A stretch of 26,352 bases of DNA from Methanocalculus sp. (GTDB lineage: Archaea; Halobacteriota; Methanomicrobia; Methanomicrobiales; Methanocorpusculaceae). Position 1 is the first letter of the stretch; each line of letters opens with the position of its first letter. The notes beneath the pieces were generated by a model that was not told where the DNA came from, made no database searches, and saw only the letters and a program-made list of their open reading frames with translations. The translations under genes and the position numbers were made by a program. Location of the stretch: contig NZ_JARVGN010000001.1 in NCBI RefSeq assembly GCF_029762515.1, forward strand, positions 1-26,352, in the 5' to 3' direction. Positions 8,400 to 15,850 of this stretch are shown here, piece after piece.

Positions 8400-9425
8400 T
8401 CAGGTTCTCTTTAGTTTTCTGAACGCTTTTATAACGCCTGCGTATGGCTCCCTCTTCAGATAGTCTTCCTGAGACTGCTGTTGCTTCATCCCCTCGGTAA
8501 TTGACCTGTGTTGATTGCAGTAGATTGCATGCAGTGTCTGGACAATTGCCCTGCTGTTGCTTTCATCTGCCTCTGCGAGTGCATCCAGGTACGCAGAACG
8601 GTGTTCAGGCCCAAGGTAGAGTGTCGGATATCCGGCCCGTTCAAGGATGACGTTTGCCAGTGCCCTGCCCACCCGTCCGTTCCCATCAACGAAGGGGTGA
8701 ATCATCTCAAACTGTGCATGGAAGAGTATGGCAAGTTCAAATGGTGCGATTGTTTTCCGGTTCTTCCTGTACCATGCGATGAGCCTCTTCATCTCATCAG
8801 GAACAAGTATCGCCGGAGGCGGTTCAAATGCAGCTTTCTCAATTCCTACCTGGATATTCCGGTACTCTCCGGGACTATAGAGGATGCCGCGGAGGACCAG
8901 CTCATGGATTTTTTTGATAAGCGTCTCCGTGATATCTCCTGAATAGTCCTTAAGGTACCTTCTGAGTGTGATGAAGTTATGGATCTCATATATCTCCTCC
9001 ATCTTCTTTCCGGCGGGTGAGATGTCATGTTCCAGCAGCTCCTCTGCCTGCCTGAGGGTGATTGTGTTGCCTTCAATTGCAGTTGTGCCCTGAACGTACC
9101 GGATATACATTGCATCACGGTAACGCCCGCTCTCATCCGGATAGTGCTCCTTAAAACGCTCATAATAATAACGGATGGTCTCAAGCGCTGTTGCCCCGGT
9201 GGTGTCGAGGATGGTGTATTGGTAGTGGTTGAGCCGGTAGTCGAGGTATGTAGTTAACCTCAGATCCTCCAGTTCTGATATTTTTGATATAACTTCCTCA
9301 ATGGTTGTTTTTTCACATCTCCCGATATATTTCTGTATGGAAATGGATTTCGCGTTAACTTTTACTCTATCCTGTAGATAGAGGTATTTATTCCCCTTTA
9401 TTGTCTTTATTGATAGTGAAGACAT
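8400..9425 (-). CDS. Fic-family protein (Fido domain), class II with N-terminal inhibitory motif
   Basis: A 341-residue Fic/DOC-family protein, expected to transfer AMP (or another nucleotide-derived group) to a hydroxyl side chain of a target protein. The active-site loop is intact: HPFVDGNGRVGR at 243-254, with catalytic His243. An autoinhibitory motif of the (S/T)xxxE(G/N) form is present as TTAIEG at 114-119, so it belongs to the self-inhibited class, with Glu118 expected to block ATP gamma-phosphate binding. The N-terminal 60 residues form an archaeal-type beta/coiled region (SIKTIKGNKYLYLQDRV). No antitoxin-like gene lies next to it. A TATA-like TATTTAT near 9455-9461 lies about 30 nt before the ATG, which has no ribosome binding site, so the mRNA may be nearly leaderless. 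Confidence 0.88.
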   Translation of the reverse strand: MSSLSIKTIKGNKYLYLQDRVKVNAKSISIQKYIGRCEKTTIEEVISKISELEDLRLTTYLDYRLNHYQYTILDTTGATALETIRYYYERFKEHYPDESGRYRDAMYIRYVQGTTAIEGNTITLRQAEELLEHDISPAGKKMEEIYEIHNFITLRRYLKDYSGDITETLIKKIHELVLRGILYSPGEYRNIQVGIEKAAFEPPPAILVPDEMKRLIAWYRKNRKTIAPFELAILFHAQFEMIHPFVDGNGRVGRALANVILERAGYPTLYLGPEHRSAYLDALAEADESNSRAIVQTLHAIYCNQHRSITEGMKQQQSQEDYLKREPYAGVIKAFRKLKRT

Positions 9426-9605
9426 CTTTTTTTTTTCTATTCTATATCTTAGGGATAAATAGCTATTGTCGGGTTAACTTTGTTTACCGTTTAGAAACGC
9501 CCATCCTCCTCTCCACAGGGTCACATATCCTTTTACATCAATTAATTTGGCTATCTGGTTTTACAAATAGGAAGATATTTCTCTTTCTCTCTCTTTACTC
9601 CGGTT

Positions 9606-10193
9606 ATGAAACAGGAGCTTTCTGATATTGCAGGGAATTACCTGTTTCTTGATACTGAAACAACCGGGATGATCAGGATTGGTCAACCCTCTCCCCGTCT
9701 TGTTGAGATCGCCTGGTTGATCTGTGATACAGAGGGAACGATCTTGGAGAGGGATGAGTATGTTATCCGTCCCGATGGTTTTACAATACCCCGGACCGCC
9801 ACTTCTGTTCATGGGATCACGACAGATTATGCCAGGAGAGTCGGAGGGTCCCTTCAGAATTCTATTGAAGCTCTTTCGCTATGTGCGGGGAATTGTTCCC
9901 TGATTATCGGGCATAATGTTAAGTTTGATTTGGCCATCATCGCAGGTGAATGTAGGCGCATCGGGGTTTTGGATCCACTTGCCATGCTGCCCAGTGTCTG
10001 CACAATGGAGGAGACTGCAGCTTTTTGTGGAATTCGACGAATGAATGGTTATAAGTGGCCTACTCTTTTAGAACTTCACTTGAAACTCTTTGGACGTCCC
10101 TATGAAAATACCCATCGTGCAGCTAACGATGTGATGGCATGTGCCCGGTGCTTTTTTGCGTTGAAACATATTGGTTTCTGGGACAATGTTTGA
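9606..10193 (+). CDS. DEDDh 3'-5' exonuclease (DnaQ-like)
   Basis: A 195-residue exonuclease of the DnaQ/RNase T superfamily. All five catalytic residues are visible: Asp16 and Glu18 in FLDTETTG, Asp108 in IGHNVKFDLA, and His170 plus Asp175 in HRAANDVMA. The protein is just the exonuclease domain, the length of stand-alone epsilon-like or prespacer-trimming enzymes. It stands between the divergent Fic gene and the trailer end of the CRISPR array, 36 nt from the last degenerate repeat and convergent with array transcription. In some bacterial I-E systems a DEDDh domain is fused to Cas2, and host DnaQ/ExoT can trim prespacers in E. coli; a similar role here is an inference from position. There is no ribosome binding site, so translation may be leaderless. 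Confidence 0.88.
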   Translation: MKQELSDIAGNYLFLDTETTGMIRIGQPSPRLVEIAWLICDTEGTILERDEYVIRPDGFTIPRTATSVHGITTDYARRVGGSLQNSIEALSLCAGNCSLIIGHNVKFDLAIIAGECRRIGVLDPLAMLPSVCTMEETAAFCGIRRMNGYKWPTLLELHLKLFGRPYENTHRAANDVMACARCFFALKHIGFWDNV

Positions 10194-10229
10194 TTATCCG
10201 CTCATAGTGGTGAGGTTGAAAACACTCAC

Positions 10230-13064
10230 TGTTTCATCCCCATGCGGATGGGGAACTCGGAATCCTATTAGTTATGTTCATCTTTGCACACGCTTCATCC
10301 CCATGTGCATGGGGAACTCCCACGATGGTAACCGATACCTCAATCAATCTGCGGTTCATCCCCATGTGCATGGGGAACTCTTGACCTGTTTAAGCTTCTC
10401 CTTCTTCTCTCCCGGTTCATCCCCATGTGCATGGGGAACTCATCGTTATCGGTTTATCAACCTTAACAGGTATCGGTTCATCCCCATGTGCATGGGGAAC
10501 TCCCAAACGTTGCCGTTGAATCAGCGAGTGTGGTCGGTTCATCCCCATGTGCATGGGGAACTCCAGCACGAGATCGCGTTAGGGAACGTGTATCGCGGTT
10601 CATCCCCATGTGCATGGGGAACTCTCTATAACTCATCGGCCTCCCTCAACGACGCACGGTTCATCCCCATGTGCATGGGGAACTCCCTCCGGAACCACAA
10701 ACAAGACTGATATTCTTCGGTTCATCCCCATGTGCATGGGGAACTCACCCTGATTATTCGCCTCTTCTGTCAATTTATCGGTTCATCCCCATGTGCATGG
10801 GGAACTCAGACTGTATTGTTCTCTCCAGTGAAACATTACCGGTTCATCCCCATGTGCATGGGGAACTCAACAAGAGGTAAAAAGTAATGGCTGAAACTGT
10901 CGGTTCATCCCCATGTGCATGGGGAACTCTCATCGTCATACCGGAACACAGCGTCCGGGTTCGGTTCATCCCCATGTGCATGGGGAACTCGACGGTATGC
11001 ATGGTTGCCGCGCCTGCGGTCTCGGTTCATCCCCATGTGCATGGGGAACTCCGATTCAAACGTTATTGGGCGCACCGTTGTGCCGGTTCATCCCCATGTG
11101 CATGGGGAACTCCTCGTCCAAAATAACAGCACCACTTTCCTCAACGGTTCATCCCCATGTGCATGGGGAACTCGGTTTGCATGGGTAAAATTCCCCATTT
11201 ACGCCCGGTTCATCCCCATGTGCATGGGGAACTCGGTAGTATGCCGGATCTATCGGGATAATACCGCGGTTCATCCCCATGTGCATGGGGAACTCTCTAT
11301 ACGCCTGCCCTGATCCTCGATGATCTTCGGTTCATCCCCATGTGCATGGGGAACTCATCCCGGTGACAATCGCGGGGAAGATGATCGTCGGTTCATCCCC
11401 ATGTGCATGGGGAACTCTGCACGGTTTCAGATCCTTTGAACCCGTATGTCGGTTCATCCCCATGTGCATGGGGAACTCCTTCGTCCATTCGCCACCACAA
11501 CTATCACATTCGGTTCATCCCCATGTGCATGGGGAACTCCATCTTCTCCAGACTGTTATCAACAAACATGCCGGTTCATCCCCATGTGCATGGGGAACTC
11601 GCCCACATATTCCCGGTATGCCTGTGATGAGACGGTTCATCCCCATGTGCATGGGGAACTCGTGCGCTTTGCCCGGCGGGATCGGGAACGTCACGGTTCA
11701 TCCCCATGTGCATGGGGAACTCCGTCACATCCAGATACTCTACCAATGCCGTGCCGGTTCATCCCCATGTGCATGGGGAACTCCCTTGTTCCTGGTCGTC
11801 TGTCAGGGTTTTGGTCGGTTCATCCCCATGTGCATGGGGAACTCGATGCCTATCAGGGCAATATCTGCTAATCCGACGGTTCATCCCCATGTGCATGGGG
11901 AACTCACAATCAGGGAGATCAGGGTTGCCACCGTTTTCGGTTCATCCCCATGTGCATGGGGAACTCCATCGATGGTAACCGATACCTCAATCAATCTACG
12001 GTTCATCCCCATGTGCATGGGGAACTCGACTCATCGCCAAACATGATGCCTTACCTTCTCGGTTCATCCCCATGTGCATGGGGAACTCCTTATGAGGTCG
12101 TATACCGTTGCCGGCCTGATCGGTTCATCCCCATGTGCATGGGGAACTCGTTTTGCAAAACGTGTTGGAGTTTTGCATTCCCGGTTCATCCCCATGTGCA
12201 TGGGGAACTCTGTTTTGCAAACGTGTTGGAGTTTTGCATTCCCGGTTCATCCCCATGTGCATGGGGAACTCCGCGTGATCCAATGTGTTCTCGATACAGC
12301 TTGCGGTTCATCCCCATGTGCATGGGGAACTCTCTTAAAAGAGGCTCTTCAAAAACCCTGACAACGGTTCATCCCCATGTGCATGGGGAACTCCGTTTGG
12401 TTCTTCGGTGTGTTTCCTTGCGGTGCGGTTCATCCCCATGTGCATGGGGAACTCTCCTCCCATCGCGGCGTAATGTTAACCATCAGCGGTTCATCCCCAT
12501 GTGCATGGGGAACTCTTCTGCAATGATCCTGTCAAAATCGGATCTGCCGGTTCATCCCCATGTGCATGGGGAACTCTACAATAGAGTGTTTGTTATAATA
12601 TTATTTATCGGTTCATCCCCATGTGCATGGGGAACTCTTCGTCGATGAAGATCAGTTCCGGAGGTACGCCGGTTCATCCCCATGTGCATGGGGAACTCAT
12701 CAACATCTCCCACCTGTGGATTTGTTACGACGGTTCATCCCCATGTGCATGGGGAACTCTCCCGCCCAACAGATGATCATACCAAGCGGGGCGGTTCATC
12801 CCCATGTGCATGGGGAACTCTTTTATTCTGAGTCGTATTACTGGGTATGTATCGGTTCATCCCCATGTGCATGGGGAACTCTTGACACCCCCGATAACCA
12901 TATTTGCCATGAACGGTTCATCCCCATGTGCATGGGGAACTCGTTGCATACGATGCGCCCGATCCTTTTGAGACCGGTTCATCCCCATGTGCATGGGGAA
13001 CTCGCCCGTTATGCCCGGTAATTGTATCCCCGATACGGTTCATCCCCATGTGCATGGGGAACTC
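10230..13064 (-). CRISPR. Type I-E CRISPR array, 47 repeats and 46 spacers
   Basis: A 29-nt repeat recurs with an exact 61-nt period from 10230 to 13036, giving 47 repeats and 46 spacers of 32 nt. On the minus strand the repeat begins GAGTTCCCCATG and ends GGGGATGAACCG, matching the layout of the E. coli type I-E repeat. It folds as a 7-bp stem (TCCCCAT/ATGGGGA) with a GCAC loop; Cas6e cleavage after GGGG would leave the 8-nt handle ATGAACCG. Transcription therefore runs on the minus strand from the cas2 side. The oldest repeat (10230-10258) differs at four positions and the next (10291-10319) at one; the remaining repeats look uniform. The spacers include two near-identical pairs (2/29 and 32/33, counted from low coordinates). 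Confidence 0.99.
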
Positions 13065-13190
13065 TCTTCTCAATATATACTGGAAAGAGGAAGTTACCTT
13101 CCTACCAGAGGCGATCGTGGAAAACTAATGGTGAAGTTTGAATCTGAAGCACCTTGGCTTGATGAACTACTACACACTCAAACCAACATA
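13065..13190 (-). promoter_or_regulatory. CRISPR leader
   Basis: The 126-nt stretch between the cas2 stop and the first perfect repeat is the leader, where the array is transcribed and new spacers enter. A TATA-like GTATATATTG (minus strand, 13071-13080) lies only 6 nt from the repeat. An imperfect hairpin at 13080-13108 has AGGAAG/CTTCCT (13088-13093, 13098-13103) inside CTGG/CCAG. Archaea lack IHF, so such an element could replace the IHF-bent DNA used by E. coli; this is inference. Confidence 0.75.
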
Positions 13191-13517
13191 TCACAGTTCC
13201 ACACTCCTCATTGCGACAGCCTCGCTATCGCTACCTATCTCAAGGGGGAGAAACGATATCAAACTTATGCCGTCGATTTCCTTTGGAATGCGGCGGTTCT
13301 TTCCTATAGTGGTGAACCCGAATCCCTGTTCGTTATTGGTACTCCATGCCATGATGGCGTTACCATCCTCAATGCCTGAAAGAACCTGCTGCCAGATCAT
13401 TTCCCTGACTCTCACCGAAAGATCGCCGATGTACACTCCGGCATGCACCTCAAGCAACCACACTGCGAGCCTACCGCGGAGACGCGGGGGTGCTCCCTCA
13501 ACTACGATGACCAGCAT
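13191..13517 (-). CDS. cas2: CRISPR-associated endoribonuclease-fold Cas2e, adaptation subunit
   Basis: Cas2 of type I-E (108 aa), which with Cas1 forms the integrase complex that inserts new spacers next to the leader. Recognisable segments are MLVIVVEGAPPRLRGRLAVW, LEVHAGVYIGDLSVRVREMI, NAIMAWSTNNEQGF and the C-terminal ISLISFLP. I chose the ATG at 13517: it matches the normal I-E Cas2 N-terminus and has GAGG upstream, whereas the frame extends 27 codons further into cas1 coding sequence without homology. It overlaps the cas1 end by 20 nt. The C-terminus is about 14 residues longer than E. coli Cas2, ending in EAVAMRSVEL. It is not fused to a DEDDh exonuclease. Confidence 0.95.
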   Translation of the reverse strand: MLVIVVEGAPPRLRGRLAVWLLEVHAGVYIGDLSVRVREMIWQQVLSGIEDGNAIMAWSTNNEQGFGFTTIGKNRRIPKEIDGISLISFLPLEIGSDSEAVAMRSVEL

Positions 13518-14409
13518 CCCCGAGCCTCTTCTCTTCTGGTATTGCAGGTTGGACCGCATCAAGGGGTGCCTCCGGCATTGGCAGCCCGCCAGCGGCAAGT
13601 ACTTCCTCGATTGTTGGGATAATCCGCTTTAAAAGTCGTGTCTCACGGAACATATCCCGGCAGGCAAGCCGCACGGCCCTTTCCGGGTCATGAGGGCATT
13701 CTGCTGCAACCTTAAACGCAGCCGGAACAACTGTTTCGAACTTAAAGAGATCCGCCACATCATAAACAAATGATAACGGCTTCCCGGTATGGATGAACCC
13801 AATTGCCGGTGCATACCCAGCTGCCAGCACTGCTGCTTCAGAGATCCCGTATAGGCATGCGGTTGCCGCACTCAGACACCGGTTCGGCAGGTCGCCACTA
13901 CCCCAGGCTGATGAATCGTAGTTACGACGGGTCCATTCTACCCCGTACTTCCGTGCCAACTGCACGTACAATTCCCTTACTCTTGCTCCCTCCATTCCGC
14001 GTAGCTGCTCGATGCGGTAATGGGGCGGTATCGGGGATGCAAACCGCATCTCGTACATCTTCTGTACCACCCGCAGTCTCGCCTCCTCATCGAGAGCTAG
14101 CTTCGCCTGATAGAGAAGACGATCGGATCGAGCACCGCCTGGCTGGCCGGAAGCGTAGAGCCGGACTCCGGCTTCGCCCACCCAGACCAAGAGACACCCC
14201 ACTCGAGATGCCAGGACCACAGCAGCATGTGATACGCGGGTGCCAGGCTCAAGCATCATACAGGCGACGCTTCCAACCGGGATCTGGGTGCGTACACCAT
14301 TTTTATCGACCAGAACAAAAGCACCGTCAATGACATCAAGCTCTCCCCTCTCCAGAAATACGAGAGAAACTCGCTCCTTTATTGGAATTGGTTTGAGAGG
14401 CGGGAGCAT
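13498..14409 (-). CDS. cas1: CRISPR-associated integrase Cas1 (type I-E)
   Basis: Cas1 integrase (303 aa; the E. coli protein has 305), which catalyses the strand transfers that insert spacers. It follows the I-E family closely, e.g. LEPGTRVSHAAVVLA, VWVGEAGVRLYASGQPGGAR, GYAPAIGFIHTGKPLSFVYD. The metal ligands fall at Glu140 (RGMEGARVR), His207 (FIHTG) and Asp220 (YDVADLF), one residue off E. coli numbering. The ATG at 14409 begins MLPPLKPIP, aligning with the family start; an upstream TTG at 14451 in frame would overlap cas6e by 34 nt and is less likely. The close resemblance to bacterial Cas1e suggests that this archaeal locus was acquired from, or shared with, bacteria. Confidence 0.97.
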   Translation of the reverse strand: MLPPLKPIPIKERVSLVFLERGELDVIDGAFVLVDKNGVRTQIPVGSVACMMLEPGTRVSHAAVVLASRVGCLLVWVGEAGVRLYASGQPGGARSDRLLYQAKLALDEEARLRVVQKMYEMRFASPIPPHYRIEQLRGMEGARVRELYVQLARKYGVEWTRRNYDSSAWGSGDLPNRCLSAATACLYGISEAAVLAAGYAPAIGFIHTGKPLSFVYDVADLFKFETVVPAAFKVAAECPHDPERAVRLACRDMFRETRLLKRIIPTIEEVLAAGGLPMPEAPLDAVQPAIPEEKRLGDAGHRS

Positions 14410-14417
14410 GTTCCACT

Positions 14418-15101
14418 CTACCGTGCCGGGCGGATCATAATCATCCCACAACCAAATCCTTTCGCTGATCCTACTCCTGTGAAGAGTGCATTTAGAAATG
14501 CTTCCGGCTCAGTCACTGTAAGCAGACCGGTATAGTCGATCGTGCTGATCTGGATCGGTCGCTTCCCCTTCTTTTTGTAGAATCGCATCTGCCTATAACC
14601 ATCTGCCCTGACCTCGCCATTCAATACAGAAAAACCGTATTTCTCGCTCCGGCTTGCAAGCCAGGCAAACCCAGCCTCCTGGATAATTTCCTGTTGTGAT
14701 GGCATCTCAGAAGCTGGAAGTAGATCCTCCTGAAGCCGTTTCTTTGCATTCATCACAACATCATGACGGTGATGCCCGCCTTTCTCGTCAGCCTTCGTTC
14801 TGACCGGGTTTGCCTTAAGGACGAAATTGAAGCGCTGCCCCTCCCTCAGTATTGGTGCATACTCTTTCGACTCAATAAGCCACATGCCCCCTCGATTTAC
14901 AGGTTCTCTTTCTGAAACCGAAAAGAACGTGGGAACATTCCCTGCTAATTCCTGCCGGTATAAAAAATCACGCTCACGATCTGGTCCGTCTGTGAAGAGT
15001 GACCAGATCAGGTTGTGTGCATGGTACTCACCACCGAAACTCCTCCAGAAATCCCGGTTTTCTGTTGCTTCTACTTTGAGCGTGATCCTGCTCATGTACA
15101 T
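14418..15101 (-). CDS. cas6e: CRISPR RNA endoribonuclease Cas6e (CasE, Cse3)
   Basis: Cas6e (227 aa) cuts the array transcript at the base of each repeat hairpin and stays bound to the crRNA 3' end in Cascade. It starts MYMSRITLKV, like other family members. The segment YHAHNLIWSLF (residues 26-36) holds His29 at the place of the catalytic histidine in E. coli CasE (LHQGLW). Near the C-terminus, GVGSAKGFGCGMI is the RNA-binding glycine-rich loop. I chose the ATG at 15101, preceded by GGGAGGAG and overlapping the cas5e stop by 10 nt; a second ATG six bases later is possible. The stop is 8 nt before cas1. Confidence 0.94.
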   Translation of the reverse strand: MYMSRITLKVEATENRDFWRSFGGEYHAHNLIWSLFTDGPDRERDFLYRQELAGNVPTFFSVSEREPVNRGGMWLIESKEYAPILREGQRFNFVLKANPVRTKADEKGGHHRHDVVMNAKKRLQEDLLPASEMPSQQEIIQEAGFAWLASRSEKYGFSVLNGEVRADGYRQMRFYKKKGKRPIQISTIDYTGLLTVTEPEAFLNALFTGVGSAKGFGCGMIMIRPAR

Positions 15102-15850
15102 GGTTTCTCCTCCCTGATCAGCTGAACAAGACCGTAATGTTCGATTCTGTTCCTGAATTGCCACCGCCTCCTGCTCAGTGGGTCATCATGCCTCAATCCG
15201 GAGTGGTCCGGCTGGATTCCAACATCTTCATCACCCTCCCAGTAGACCCGTACTATCTTCTCACGGAATGCCATGCGAGACAGGAACCCCTCGCCAGGGA
15301 AAGGTTCTGCCATAAAGATTGCGCCAAGGTTATCTCCGGTCACCACTCTGGCACCAAGAGGCAGCGCAGGAGGGCAGGACTTCCGTCCAAGGTAAAGAAC
15401 AAATTCAGGGGTATTGAGGGCGTCACGTAGTTCTTCCAGACGATGAGGTGGATTATTGTTTTTGAGCCAGAGACAGATGGTATACACGGCATCGCAGTGA
15501 TAGTCACGGCTGGAGAGTATTGTTGAGATATCCTTTTCAGGCGCATTCAACTCTTCTTTGCGGGTTGCAAAATCTTTCTTTCTCTTCCCGCTACCGGATC
15601 GTGGAACCTGGGTGGTGTGATAGTCCCGAAGCAGCTTACCTGGACGATCCAGCCTGACTGCCACATGATACCCATTATTAAGTTCGTTGAGCCGTTTTTC
15701 TTCCTCACGACGGATTCCAAGCGCTGCAGCTACCATTCCCAGCACAGCTGATCGGGTTGGATGATCATGCGTTGGACGGTATTCACCGACTGCCGTGTCT
15801 CCCCAGGAGGCCATCACACCATACAGATGGAATACGAGAAACTCAGGCAT
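15092..15850 (-). CDS. cas5e: Cascade subunit Cas5e (CasD)
   Basis: Cas5e (252 aa) binds the 5' handle of the crRNA and anchors Cas8e in Cascade. The N-terminal strand FLVFHLYGVMASWGD, followed by GEYRPTHDHPTRSAVLGMVAAALG, is the family signature (LxGxxxSWG and PSxSxxxGxxxAAxG patterns). LLRDYHTTQVPRSGSGKRK corresponds to the loop that contacts the handle, and FVLYLGRKSCPPALPL is the late conserved motif. It starts inside the end of cas7e (8-nt overlap) and overlaps cas6e at its own end, so the three genes are tightly coupled. Confidence 0.95.
   Translation of the reverse strand: MPEFLVFHLYGVMASWGDTAVGEYRPTHDHPTRSAVLGMVAAALGIRREEEKRLNELNNGYHVAVRLDRPGKLLRDYHTTQVPRSGSGKRKKDFATRKEELNAPEKDISTILSSRDYHCDAVYTICLWLKNNNPPHRLEELRDALNTPEFVLYLGRKSCPPALPLGARVVTGDNLGAIFMAEPFPGEGFLSRMAFREKIVRVYWEGDEDVGIQPDHSGLRHDDPLSRRRWQFRNRIEHYGLVQLIREEKPCT

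Noticed and set aside
10210..10229. GTGAG/CTCAC inverted repeat beside the trailer end of the array as an array terminator
   Set aside because: The 5-bp stem is short, has a 10-nt loop and no proper T-run follows on the transcribed strand. The support is too weak to list as a feature.
12577..12608. AT-rich spacer 39 shares GTTATAATAT with the palindrome at 22234-22250, suggesting self-targeting
   Set aside because: Only 10 nt match, all in AT-rich sequence; the seed region does not match. It is most likely chance.
12762..12791. Spacer 42 has an internal CCCGC/GCGGG inverted repeat that might disturb its crRNA
   Set aside because: One 5-bp arm pair in a 32-nt spacer is expected among 46 spacers and needs no special explanation.
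10171..13128. Long open frames across the CRISPR array on the plus strand encoding repeated peptides such as SSPCAWGT and HPHVHGEL
   Set aside because: They come from translating the repeat in three frames. The 61-nt period is one more than a multiple of three, so the frame shifts with each unit, and the repeat has no stop codons. They are not genes.
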